Assembly: GCF_011397635.1 (NCBI RefSeq)
Contig: NC_064769.1
Location: forward strand, 40,534,033-40,598,032
Direction: 5' to 3'
From: Epinephelus fuscoguttatus
Lineage: Eukaryota > Chordata > Actinopteri > Perciformes > Serranidae
Length of the DNA: 64,000 nucleotides
Of the stretch, positions 53,287 through 63,664 are shown one piece after another; within the stretch, counting starts at the first letter, position 1, and the number at the start of each line of letters is the position of its first letter. A program made the translations under genes and the position numbers. The notes beneath the pieces were generated by a model, which was given only the letters and a program-made list of their open reading frames with translations, searched no databases and was not told where the DNA came from.

Positions 53287-54315
53287 GCTCCGCTCCGCCG
53301 GGAACCACCGAAGAACCGCTGCAGGTTGCAGCAGGTTTAAGAAGGCTGCACACACACCTGTGCTCACCTGCACCGTGATTGGATCATTACAACCGGAAGC
53401 TGAGCCGCTGAGTTCGCACGTGCGGGCTCATCTGATTTGATCAAATAAAGTTACTGAAAGAGTTTCATCAAAATAAGGATACAAACTGTGTCTGCCCTGT
53501 TTGTTTGTTTGTTAATGAGTGAGATTTGGTTGGAGGGGGTGGGTCCGTGACGTAAGCAGGAGATAAAGTCCAGATATGAGAGGTCAGAGGTCAGAAGATG
53601 ATCTGATATTAACTCAAGTTATATTGATTATAATAAATGTGATGACATGTTGAAAGTGACAGCAGGAGGTCTGGACTCTGGACTCTGGGGTCTGGACTCT
53701 GGGGTCTGGACTCTGGGGTCTGGAGGCCTCCAGCCTCAGGCAGCGTCCAGGGGAGAATCCTCCTGAGCAGGTTGGTGACATCACGACCAGTAATGACCAG
53801 TTTGCTTTTAAACACGTCACTGTTTGATAGTATTGATCCTGAGGAGTGATAATGGTAGAGGGGTCCCTACATGGATCATCAGGCTGTGCAGGTTAGATGG
53901 AGGTGCTCTGTATCTGAACCATTTCCTGTTCAACAGGACGCCATTCAGTCTGCTTGTCTTTCATATGTGAACATGGTTAAATACAGTAAGACAGGCTGTA
54001 TGGTTAGCAACACCTTAATAAATCATCTTATGTACGCAGATGATTTCTTCTGCCCATATAGTGATGACCTACAACAGCTGATGAAGATTTGTTCCAACTG
54101 TGGTGCAGATGTTAAAATATAATGATATAATAAAATAATAATTAATAATAAAAGAGCAACATGATGATTGTTGGAAAATGAGTATTTCCTGAACTTTTTA
54201 TCTGGTGTTGCTCTGAAAGTGTGTGATGAGATAAACATCTTCGTCATTATATTGTCAGTGATTTATCTGATGATATCTACAGACACAGTGTCACAAGTTG
54301 TAACACACACACACA

Positions 54316-54347
<32 letters not shown>

Positions 54348-54440
54348 TAAAACATCATGAATGTTTTTGTTTGGTCCCCGTGTGTTTCGGCCCAAACAGT
54401 TGACGTACAGTACTTGTGAGGACGTTATGATGAAAGACGC
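53287..54440. other. Spacer between the ZP-N/mucin-like gene and hsdl2
   Basis: Promoter-side GC-rich sequence to about 53420; CTCTGGGGTCTGGA repeat (four copies) at 53668-53725; LINE scrap at 53870-54122; (CA)n at 54302-54348. Confidence 0.6.
53870..54122 (+). mobile_element. LINE reverse-transcriptase scrap with YADD box
   Basis: Plus strand reads KTGCMVSNTLINHLMYADDF then DDLQQLMKICSNCGADVKI; YADD is the RT catalytic motif. Short and isolated. Confidence 0.7.
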
Positions 54441-54467
54441 AGCCGTCACTTTATTATCAAGGTGGAT

Positions 54468-54473
54468 TTTATT
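54468..54473 (-). terminator. AATAAA polyadenylation hexamer of hsdl2
   Basis: Minus strand GTTAATAAAATC, 112 bases past the stop; predicts a short 3' UTR with a C-rich middle. Confidence 0.7.
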
Positions 54474-54585
54474 AACACATATTACTATTCTTTCCTTAGT
54501 AAGGCAACATGTACAGCTTCAAACAGGAGGCGGGGCCTGACAGCGGCCGGGGCGGGGCTTGACGGGGCGGGGCGGGGCTTCAGTC

Positions 54586-54701
54586 TCACAGTTTGGCCTT
54601 GTTCATGCGGCTCATGAGTTTCTCCAGTTTCATGGCAAGCGTCATGTCACCTTTGATCCGCAGTTTCCCCGCCATGAAGGCCAGCGTGGGCTTCAGCTTC
54701 C
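54586..54701 (-). CDS. hsdl2: hsdl2 exon 11 (SCP2 end)
   Basis: GKLKPTLAFMAGKLRIKGDM then LAMKLEKLMSRMNKAKL and TGA. The C-terminal AKL resembles a peroxisomal targeting tripeptide. Confidence 0.95.
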
Positions 54702-57700
54702 CTGAAACAACAAGCAGGAAAGCACAACCGTTACCATGGAAACAACAATGATGCAGGGTCCCACTGAGACCATCGCTACGGTTACGGCATCATGTGTCAT
54801 TCTCAGCATTACCGTGGTGACAGCTCACCTGCAAACATCTTAGTGAAGTCACTGGAGTCCATCGTCATGATGACGTCAGCTTTGACGGGTGGCTGGCCCT
54901 GACCAGCGCTGCCGGGGCCGCTCTTCAAGTCCAGGAACCAAACGCCCGAGTGATCTCCTTATATGGACATAAACACTTTCAGGTTAATGACACGCCCACT
55001 GGATCTCCTTATATGGACATCCTCCTTCTGACAGATTGTTACCTGACAGGTCAAACTGATAAACGCCCTGCGTTGACTTGACAACATCTTCGTTAATGAT
55101 TCCTCTGATGACATCAAACGTGCTTTCTATTGGTCCACTGGAGGGAGGTGTGGCTGACGATGATGATGGTGGTTTGAAGGCTGGGGTCGCCCCTAACGAC
55201 AAGGAAACAAAAACAGGTCATTTCATGAGGTGTTTTGTAAATCATGCAATATATTTTATAACATTATTCTATGCTGTGATTGGTCGTTCAAAGCTACGGA
55301 CAACAGTTTCAATTTGTTTTAGTAGAGATGGTAATAGTACACTAACAGTATGAAAACACAACAGTAGTGCTGGCAGCAGTATTCACAGTATTTGTAGTAT
55401 CGGCTGCAGCGCTGGCAGTAGTATTCACAGTATTTGTAGTATCAGCGCTGGCAGTAGTATTCACAGTATTTGTAGTATCGGCTGCAGTGCTGGCAGTAGT
55501 ATTCACAGTATTTGTAGTATCGGCTGCGGCGCTGGCAGTAGTATTCACAGTATTTGTAGTATCAGTTGCAGTGCTGGCAGTAGTATTCACAGTTGCAGTG
55601 CTGGCAGTAGTATTCACAGTATTTGTAATATCAGCTGCAGTGCTGGCAGTAGTATTCACAGTATTTGTAGTATCAGTTGCAGTGCTGGCAGTAGTATTCA
55701 CAGTATTTGTAATATCAGCTGCAGTGCTGGCAGTAGTATTCACAGTATTCACAGTATTTGTAATATCAGCTGCAGTGCTGGCAGTAGTATTCACAGTATT
55801 TGTAATATCGGCTGCAGTGCTGGCAGTAGTATTCACAGTATTTGTAATATCAGCTGCAGTGCTGGCAGTAGTATTCACAGTATTTGTAGTATCAGCGCTG
55901 GCAGTAGTATTCACAGTATTTGTAGTATCGGCTGCAGTGCTGGCAGTAGTATTCACAGTATTTGTAGTATCAGCGCTGGCAGTAGTATTCACAGTATTTG
56001 TAGTATCGGCTGCAGTGCTGGCAGTAGTATTCACAGTATTTGTAGTATCAGCGCTGGCAGTAGTATTCACAGTATTTGTAGTATCGGCTGCAGCGCTGGC
56101 AGTAGTATTCACAGTATTTGTAGTATCAGCGCTGGCAGTAGTATTCACAGTATTTGTAGTATCGGCTGCAGTGCTGGCAGTAGTATTCACAGTATTTGTA
56201 GTATCGGCTGCAGTGCTGGCAGTAGTATTCACAGTATTTGTAGTATCGGCTGCAGTGCTGGCAGTAGTATTCACAGTATTTGTAGTATCGGCTGCGGCGC
56301 TGGCAGTAGTATTCACAGTATTTGTAGTATCGGCTGCAGTGCTGGCAGTAGTATTCACAGTATTTGTAGTATCGGCTGCGGCGCTGGCAGTAGTATTCAC
56401 AGTATTTGTAGTATCAGTTGCAGTGCTGGCAGTAGTATTCACAGTTGCAGTGCTGGCAGTAGTATTCACAGTATTTGTAATATCAGTTGCAGTGCTGGCA
56501 GTAGTATTCACAGTATTTGTAGTATCGGCTGCAGTGCTGGCAGTAGTATTCACAGTATTTGTAATATCAGTTGCAGTGCTGGCAGTAGTATTCACAGTTG
56601 CAGTGCTGGCAGTAGTATTCACAGTATTTGTAATATCAGTTGCAGTGCTGGCAGTAGTATTCACAGTATTTGTAGTATCGGCTGCAGTGCTGGCAGTAGT
56701 ATTCACAGTTGCAGTGCTGGCAGTAGTATTCACAGTATTTGTAATATCAGCTGCAGTGCTGGCAGTAGTATTCACAGTATTTGTAGTATCAGTTGCAGTG
56801 CTGGCAGTAGTATTCACAGTTGCAGTGCTGGCAGTAGTATTCACAGTATTTGTAATATCAGCTGCAGTGCTGGCAGTAGTATTCACAGTATTTGTAGTAT
56901 CGGCTGCAGTGCTGGCAGTAGTATTCACAGTATTTGTAATATCAGCTGCAGTGCTGGCAGTAGTATTCACAGTATTTGTAATATCAGCTGCAGTGCTGGC
57001 AGTAGTATTCACAGTTGCAGTGCTGGCAGTAGTATTCACAGTATTTGTAATATCAGCTGCAGTGCTGGCAGTAGTATTCACAGTATTTGTAGTATCAGCT
57101 GCGGCGCTGGCAGTAGTATTCATAGTATTTGTAGTATCGGCTGCAGTGCTGACAGTAGTATTCACAGTATTTGTAGTATCAGCTGCGGCACTGGCAGTAG
57201 TATTCATAGTATTTGTAGTATCGGCTGCAGTGCTGGCAGTAGTATTCACAGTATTTGTAGTATCAGCTGCGGCGCTGGCAGTAGTATTCATAGTATTTGT
57301 AGTATCGGCTGCAGTGCTGACAGTAGTATTCACAGTATTTGTAGTATCAGCTGCGGCGCTGGCAGTAGTATTCATAGTATTTGTAGTATCGGCTGCAGTG
57401 CTGGCAGTAGTATTCATAGTATTTGTAGTATCAGCTGCAGCGCTGGCAGTAGTATTCACAGTATTTGTAGTATCGGCTGCGGCGCTGGCAGTAGTATTCA
57501 CAGTATTTGTAGTGTCTGCAGTATTTACCGTGTTGCTCCATCTGTTTGGCCAGCGCCTCCGGTGCTTCGTCCAGAAAGAAGTCTGGCAGCAGGGGGTGAC
57601 CTGTCGACCAATCAAAGACCACCGTCAGTACCATATGACAGCAAGTGGAAATGCGAGGTCAGCGTTAGAATAGAATATGTCTTCATTGTCACTGTGTAAG

Positions 57701-58988
57701 TACTACAAGGAAATTACAGGGGGCTCATCACAGTGTAATTTTGTTGTAGTACTGACAATAAAGGCATAGCTTAGTTAGCGTGCGTCACCTGGCAGGACGG
57801 CGTACTGATCAAAGTCTTTGACTCCCTGTTCCTTCAGGATGTCCTCGTCCACTACGAAGTGACCCGTGTAGTCCTTTGGACAGGACAGGATGGCGTAGGC
57901 GGCGTCCGCCATGATGTCAGCTGTACGACACTGTTTACTGATGCCCTCTCCACCCAACATGTCCATAGCTGCTGTCTGGATCGCTACGGCAACAACACAC
58001 AGGTCAGAGCAGGGTTAGCGTCATCTGTTAGCATGCTAGTTTACTATAAGAGTCTATGAGGAATCTGTCAGCATGCTAATTTACTATGAGCCTGTTAGCA
58101 CGCTAATTTACCACGAGGAGTCTGTCAGCATGCTAATTTACTATGAGCCTGTTAGCACGCTAATTTACCACGAGGAGTCTGTCAGCATGCTAATTTACTA
58201 TAAGAGTCTTTGAGGAGTCTGTTAGCATGCTAATTTACTATAAGAGTCTTTGAGGAGTCTGTCAGCATGCTAATTTACTATAAGAGTCTTTGAGGAGTCT
58301 GTCAGCATGCTAATTTACTATAAGAGTCTTTGAGGAGTCTGTTAGCATGCTAACATTTAGCCACTGACCGGTTTTAGGCCAAAGCGCGTTGACAGCAATT
58401 TGACCTCTGAACTCTTCGGCCATTCCCAGGACGCACATGGACATGCCGTACTTCGCCATGGTGTACGCTGAACACCAAAACAAAAAAGAGTAGAGTTATT
58501 TCTGCACAGGTCTATGATGGGATGTTGGCTGGTCAGCTGCTATGGTAACCTGTGTGGTTCTTGAACCAGACGGGGTTGAGGTTGAGTGGAGGCGACAGGT
58601 TCAGGATGTGAGGATTTTGACTCTTCAGCAGGTGAGGGATGACCAGCTTAGACCTGAAACATACAGACGCTTGTTAACTGAAGCTCATTAACTGATGTTC
58701 GTCAACTGATGTTCGTTAACTGAAGCTCGTTAACTGAGCGCATTAATAAAAGTTCAGATACTGCGGCATGTTTATTTCTAAGGAACTTGTAGTTGACTAA
58801 CATTAAACACTGCGGCTCATTAACAAAATCATGTTAGCAACACACATCAACACCTTATTAAGAGCCACTCGCAGACACAGCTAGCTAACAACTGCACGTT
58901 TATTGAGGCTCGTTAACTGAAGTTAAGTGAAGCTCGTTGGTAGTACCCTGTCACCTGTAAGTTAAGATCAATAACTGCAGCTAGAAAT

Positions 58989-59029
<41 letters not shown>

Positions 59030-60033
59030 CAGTACGTCAGGTAAGTCCCTCTCAGGTTGATTCCCAGCATCAGGTCCACCTTCTTCATGGGCGTCTCCAG
59101 AGTTCCTGTCAGACTGATGGCGCTGGCATTGTTCACCAGGATGTCGATTCCTGCCAATCAGACACGAGCACAGTGATGACACAGCATCAGGCTCAGACTG
59201 AGCGGCACCACACACATGCTGACACACAAGTTTCTTTATAATATATATAACAATAAACGTTGTGTGTTTTTGTTTTAGATTTAAACAGGATGATGAAAAC
59301 AGCGACCTCCTGTGGCCGTCTACGGTACGCCGTTTTTAAAGCATTAAAGTCGTTGATCTTTAATTTGTCTCATTTCCTGTTGTGGAGTTTTGCTGTCTGC
59401 CCAGGTCGTTTCTGATGTTTTTATTCAACACTGTAAAAAATGTCGTCATACCTCCAAATTTGTCAACAGCTTTCTGAACAGCCTCGTCGACCTGCTTCTC
59501 GTCACGGATGTCGACGACACAAGCCAACGCTTTCCCTCCTGCTGCCTCCACTGAAACAAGAAACACACACAGAGCATGTCAGAACATGACAGGGACGCAA
59601 CCACGACCTTTCATCACGCCGCTGTTGCTTCTTTATACAGAACCTAACAACACTGGCGTGATGCTGCCCCGGCGTTTGGAACAAAGCCTGTAAAAAAAAA
59701 AAAAGACACCATCACGTAACCATAGTGACGTGACACATCAGTTTTTGGGTGTTTTAAAGCCTCAATTTCAGCACCTCAGCCGTCACCATACTGGTTTGTG
59801 GAGCCAGGAGTGACCATATATGGATAGGGGGTGGAGCTAACACTAGCTGCTAGCCTGTTAGCTCCTCACCCTCCTGAGCAGCGGTGTAGATGGTTCCGGG
59901 GAGTTTGGGGTGGGGTTCGGCGGTCTTGGCAGCGATGATGATGTTGGCACCGTCTCTGGCGGCCTTCAGAGCGATGGCTTTACCGATCCCTCGGCTCGCT
60001 CCGGTGATGAAGAGCGTGCGGCCGGCTAACTTC
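54586..60033 (-). CDS. hsdl2: Hydroxysteroid dehydrogenase-like protein 2 (exons 2-11; first exon not found)
   Basis: Peroxisomal/mitochondrial NAD(P)-dependent short-chain dehydrogenase with a C-terminal sterol-carrier (SCP2) domain, linked to fatty-acid and cholesterol metabolism (family knowledge). Ten exons join in frame to a TGA after MNKAKL. Seen in order: cofactor motif TGASRGIGKA, NNASAIS, catalytic YTMAK (Y-x-x-x-K) with NLSPPLNLNPVWFKNH, then a Pro/Ser linker (AFKPPSSSSATPPSS) and SCP2 domain (GVWFLDLKSG, KLKPTLAFMAGKLRIKGDM). The last residues NKAKL end in a PTS1-like A-K-L. Intron 8 holds a 2.2-kb minisatellite. The short first exon (family start M-x-x-NTGK) must lie further right and was not located. 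Confidence 0.95.
54829..54957 (-). CDS. hsdl2: hsdl2 exon 10 (SCP2)
   Basis: DHSGVWFLDLKSGPGSAGQG then PVKADVIMTMDSSDFTKMFA. The acceptor ATATAAG at 54958 lacks a good pyrimidine tract and is duplicated 50 bases upstream. Confidence 0.9.
55043..55192 (-). CDS. hsdl2: hsdl2 exon 9 (linker and SCP2 start)
   Basis: GATPAFKPPSSSSATPPSSG then STFDVIRGIINEDVVKSTQG, VYQFDLSG. Acceptor GTTAG, donor GTAACA. Confidence 0.93.
55365..57520. repeat. 42-bp minisatellite, about 51 copies, in hsdl2 intron 8
   Basis: Unit GTATTCACAGTATTTGTAGT plus ATCGGCTGCAGTGCTGGCAGTA, with internal short units (GTTGCAGTGCTGGCA). As 42 is divisible by three, it is open on both strands (Val/Ala/Phe-rich on plus, Thr/Asn/Ala-rich on minus). 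Splice sites around it show it is intronic. Confidence 0.96.
57529..57600 (-). CDS. hsdl2: hsdl2 exon 8
   Basis: HPLLPDFFLDEAPEALAKQM then EQHG; donor GTAAAT. The 42-bp minisatellite starts about ten bases past this donor. Confidence 0.92.
57789..57983 (-). CDS. hsdl2: hsdl2 exon 7
   Basis: AIQTAAMDMLGGEGISKQCR through DEDILKEQGVKDFDQYAVLP. Acceptor CCGTAG, donor GTGACG. Confidence 0.95.
58025..58350. repeat. GTTAGCATGCTAATTTACTA minisatellite in hsdl2 intron 6
   Basis: Units of about 40 bases, GAGTCTGTTAGCATGCTAAT then TTACTATAAGAGTCTTTGAG, about eight copies. Each holds the palindrome TTAGCATGCTAA (or TCAGCATGCTAA). Confidence 0.92.
58369..58467 (-). CDS. hsdl2: hsdl2 exon 6
   Basis: AYTMAKYGMSMCVLGMAEEF then IAVNALWPKT; contains the Y-x-x-x-K active site. 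Acceptor GTTCAG, donor GTCAGT. Confidence 0.95.
58550..58653 (-). CDS. hsdl2: hsdl2 exon 5
   Basis: SKLVIPHLLKSQNPHILNLS then PPLNLNPVWFKNHT; supplies the catalytic Ser region. Acceptor TTTCAG, donor GTTACC. Confidence 0.94.
58991..59028. repeat. (GT)n microsatellite beside hsdl2 exon 4
   Basis: About 19 units; CA repeat in the hsdl2 transcript, starting seven bases after the exon 4 donor. Confidence 0.97.
59036..59150 (-). CDS. hsdl2: hsdl2 exon 4
   Basis: GIDILVNNASAISLTGTLE then LMLGINLRGTYLT; contains the NNAS motif. Donor GTACTG followed after seven bases by a long CA repeat (transcript sense). Confidence 0.94.
59452..59550 (-). CDS. hsdl2: hsdl2 exon 3
   Basis: VEAAGGKALACVVDIRDEKQ then AVQKAVDKFGG. 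Acceptor TTTCAG, donor GTATGA. Confidence 0.95.
59870..60033 (-). CDS. hsdl2: hsdl2 exon 2
   Basis: KLAGRTLFITGASRGIGKAI and then IIAAKTAEPHPKLPGTIYTA; Rossmann cofactor loop TGxxxGIG. Acceptor GTTACAG, donor GTGAGG. Confidence 0.95.
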
Positions 60034-60439
60034 CTGTAACAGAAAGAAGAGAAGATGTGGGTCTTTGCTGTTGTGCAGCGGCAGACAGATTATGGTGTGT
60101 CTGAACAGAGACATGTTTAACGTGCAGGCCGGCCGCCAGCTCTCCCACATCTCTTCATTTATTCATCTCCTTTACAAATGATTAACGATCAATTCGACTG
60201 CTCATGATTAAAGAACAACATATAAACTTTATCAATACAAAAACATGTCGCAGGTTTTTGCGCTGACAGATGATGAAACCTGACGATGAAGATGAGACGA
60301 AGATGACATGACTACACGTGACGTAGTCTCATGAGAACATGAAAATTCTTTCTTTTTAAAGTAATAAGAAAAATAAGAGTTTATTTGCAGTGTGGTCGTG
60401 ATGAGTGTTTGACAGTTAATGTTTGACTCCCTGAGGCTT

Positions 60440-61366
60440 TTCCCCGCTGTGAGCGAGACTGTGAGTGAGGCTGTGAGAGCTGTGAGTGGAACTGTGAGAG
60501 GAGCTGTGAGAGCTGTGAGCGGAGCTGTGAGAGGAGCTGTGAGTGAGGCTGTGAGCGAGGTTGTGAGAGGAGCTGTGAGCGGAGCTGTGTGAGGAGCTGT
60601 GAGCGAGGCTGTGAGAGGAGCTGTAAGCGAGGCTGTGAGCGAGGCTGTGAGAGCTGTGAGCGGAGCTGTGAGAGAGGCTGTGAGAGGAGCTGTGAGCGGA
60701 GCTGTGAGCGAGGCTGTGAGCGAGGCTGTGAGCGAGGCTGTGAGAGCTGTGAGAGGAGCTGTGAGAGAGGCTGTGAGAGGAGCTGTGAGCGGAGCTGTGA
60801 GCGAGGCTGTGAGCGAGGCTGTGAGCGAGGCTGTGAGAGCTGTGAGAGGAGCTGTGAGCGAGGCTGTGAGAGCTGTGAACGGAGCTGTGAGAGGAGCTGT
60901 GAGCGAGGCTGTGAGCGAGGCTGTGAGCGGAGCTGTGAACGGAGCTGTGAGCGAGGCTGTGAACGGAGCTGTGAGCAGAGCTGTGAGCGAGGCTGTGAAC
61001 GGAGCTGTGAGCGAGGCTGTGAGCGGAGCTGTGAGCAGAGCTGTAAGCGCGGCTGTGAGCGGAGCTGTGAACGGAGCTGTGAGCGAGGCTGTGAACGGAG
61101 CTGTGAACGGAGCTGTGAGCGAGGCTGTGAACGGAGCTGTGAGCGAGGCTGTGAATGGAACTGTGAGCGGAGTTGTGAGTGGAGCTGTGAGCAGAGCTGT
61201 GAGCGAGGCTGTGAGAGCTGTGAGCAGAGCTGTGAGTGGAGCTGTGAGCGGAGCTGTGAGTGGAGCTGTGAGCGGAGCTGTGAGCGGAGCTGTGAGCGAG
61301 GCTGTGAGAGCTGTGAGCAGAGCTGTGAGCAGAGCTGTGAGCAGAGCTGTGAGTTTGAGGCGTACT
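60440..61366. repeat. 12-bp minisatellite, about 77 copies
   Basis: Units GAGCTGTGAGCG and GAGGCTGTGAGC with A/G variants. Open in several frames on both strands (Cys/Glu/Arg-rich or Ala/Val-rich on plus). Upstream of hsdl2 exon 2, probably in intron 1. Confidence 0.96.
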
Positions 61367-61518
61367 GAGCCACAGGCTGTAAAGTCATTTTTCCTGTTTG
61401 CTGTCAGTTGATGGTTGCTGTGTGAGGTGTTTGCACAGTCTGCAGGCTGTTTGCTTCTCTGATGTCCAGCTGAACATTTAAAACAGTTTCTTTCTTCCTG
61501 AAGGCAGAGCTGAAGTCT

Positions 61519-61520
61519 CT

Positions 61521-61571
<51 letters not shown>
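61519..61571. repeat. (AC)n microsatellite
   Basis: About 26 units. Confidence 0.97.
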
Positions 61572-61574
<3 letters not shown>

Positions 61575-61735
61575 GTTTCATATGTCAGAGCAGAAAAACC
61601 AACAGTGACGTCATCGCTCACCAAACTCTGCAGAAGAAAATGTCACTTTTAAAATGACTTGGTTGAATAAGACCGAGCACAACTGAACATAGTGCGGTTT
61701 GTGACGCAAAAGAGTTTATGACCGTTCGGCGAGCC

Positions 61736-62036
61736 GGTTGCACCACCTCTCACTAAGTGTTTACTAACCTTAGTAAAAGTGTAAGTGTTTACTAAATCAA
61801 GATTTAGTCATTACTAAATTAAAATGGGTTGCACCAATTTTACTAGGAATCACGTAGAGCTAGTAATTACTGTTTACTAAATATTTACACCTACCCTAAG
61901 GGTTGTGTAACTGTTACCTAGTTACCTAGTTTGCCGACACGGGATCAAAACCAACTGAAGAAAACAGCAACTATGGCTCGTTTAGAGAGGCTTGCTCTAC
62001 AAAACAGAGAACCCATATATATAGATATATATATAC

Positions 62037-62088
<52 letters not shown>

Positions 62089-63664
62089 ATATCTATATAT
62101 CTATAGATAGATATATATTCTTTGTGTGTGGAATATAACCACTGGTATTCCTCTGACTTCGTGTGTGTTTATGTACCATCTTAAATCCTTGTTAATGTAA
62201 TGTTTCATTGTTTATCTATCTGTTTTTTCGCTCTCCTTCCATAACGTTACCGTTTGCATATCTGCCGACCGTGTTTTCGGGGTTTTTTTTCGGTGTTCCG
62301 AGGGCAACCCCTGTATTTGACGTCACAACGCTTTGAACTGTGGGTAATTTCCTTACCATAAGTCCGCATCGATGCTGACCTACGGTAAGGGGGCATAAAG
62401 GGCTCACTCACTGACTCACTGACTTGACGATTTGACAGTGGGACAGCCCTCACACACTCACGCACTTCACATGAACGCGCCTCTAAGTCAGTGAGTCTGT
62501 AAGGGATCGGATTGGAATTGGGCCTATCTTGCCTGGCTGCGCCCAGCTGTTCCTGTGTACATTCTGCTCTGCACGCTGATTGGGTAGCCAAGTTGTTGTC
62601 GTCACGTCATGCGACTAGTAACCAGTGTTGCCAAGTCCGCTTATTATAAGCAACTCTGGGCTTGTTTTTCTGTAAAGTCACTTACAAATATTGGTAGTCG
62701 CGGGTCGTGTTTTTTTGGGCTTGTCTCTAAAGCATAGTTGCTTATTTGGGCATGTTCCCAGCTCCATAATAAGTTGTCAAGCAGATATTTCCAATATGTT
62801 ATTTAAACGTAGGATAGTTTGTCTTGCCTGTTCCCTCTGTCCCTCCCCTTTCCCCATGCACACAGGAGACAGCAGAGTTTTTTCCCACCCGCATCCTGCT
62901 TCCAATTGGCTCTGACCCTGATGGCAACGAGTACTAGCCAATCAGAGGCAGAGCAGGGTAATGTGTTTTTTTTCTGGTTTGGAAAACATCAGTCCTGTAA
63001 CTAAAAGAAAAAAGTTAGATGAGTGCATAAAAGGCAATAATAAATGAAGAATTTGTGAATTCAGGATGATATTTATTTGTGTGTGCAAATTTTAATTATG
63101 AAAGGTTTACTGTGTATATAATGTACTTGGTACTACATCCGACTATATTTGATATCCCATCTGTTTTCTAATGTTAAATAATGTTAAAAGGTGGTTTAAC
63201 TGCCTCTTGTGGTCATTGTCCTGAAGCACGGGGGGGGAATAAATAAACTGTGTACCGTGGGTACAGTTTTGCAAAACTGCGCACAGTTTACGAATCTGTC
63301 CACATGGATGTAAATTGACAATCTGTACCCACAGTTTAAAATCTGTCCCCACGGATTGTAAAACCGTGCACACAGTTTATTTATCTTTCTCTCCCCGGAA
63401 CCTCGGGGGGCTCCATAGAAAAAGTCGCTTGTTTTGGGCTTGTTTTCACAGGTCTGGTTGCTTATTTGCCTCGCGAGATCTGGCAACACTTCTAGTAACC
63501 ACTTACGCATCTACTAGATACGGGATTGCGTAAACTGATCTGGTGCAACCGAAATTAGTAAACAACTAGTTGCAAACTAGCTAGTAATTCCTAAGGGGTT
63601 AGTAGTGGTTTAGTAATTACTAAATCCTGACTTTAGTAGAGAGATACGCCAAACTGGTGCAACC
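61736..63664. mobile_element. Non-autonomous DNA transposon with GGTTGCACCA ends
   Basis: GGTTGCACCA at 61736-61745 mirrors TGGTGCAACC at 63655-63664. Both subterminal zones are rich in TTTACTAA/TTAGTAAT words. No transposase seen. An (AT)n tract lies at 62010-62117 and a hAT element is inserted at 62623-63491. Confidence 0.65.
62623..63491. mobile_element. Non-autonomous hAT element with 8-bp target duplication
   Basis: Ends CAGTGTTGCCA (62623-62633) and TGGCAACACTT (63481-63491), flanked on both sides by CTAGTAAC (62615-62622 and 63492-63499), the 8-bp duplication typical of hAT. Interior 869 bp lacks a transposase; has repeated AGTTGCTTATTTGGGC-like words. Confidence 0.8.

Noticed and set aside
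55342-57673. Two opposing frames of more than 750 codons over the 42-bp repeat
   Set aside because: The array sits between hsdl2 exons 8 and 9 with good splice sites; frames follow from the unit length.
60232-61581. Cys-rich, Ser-rich and Leu/Thr-rich frames over the 12-bp repeat
   Set aside because: Repeat artefacts in a non-coding interval.
62247-62591. Minus-strand frame of 114 codons
   Set aside because: Lies inside the GGTTGCACCA element with no recognisable motif.
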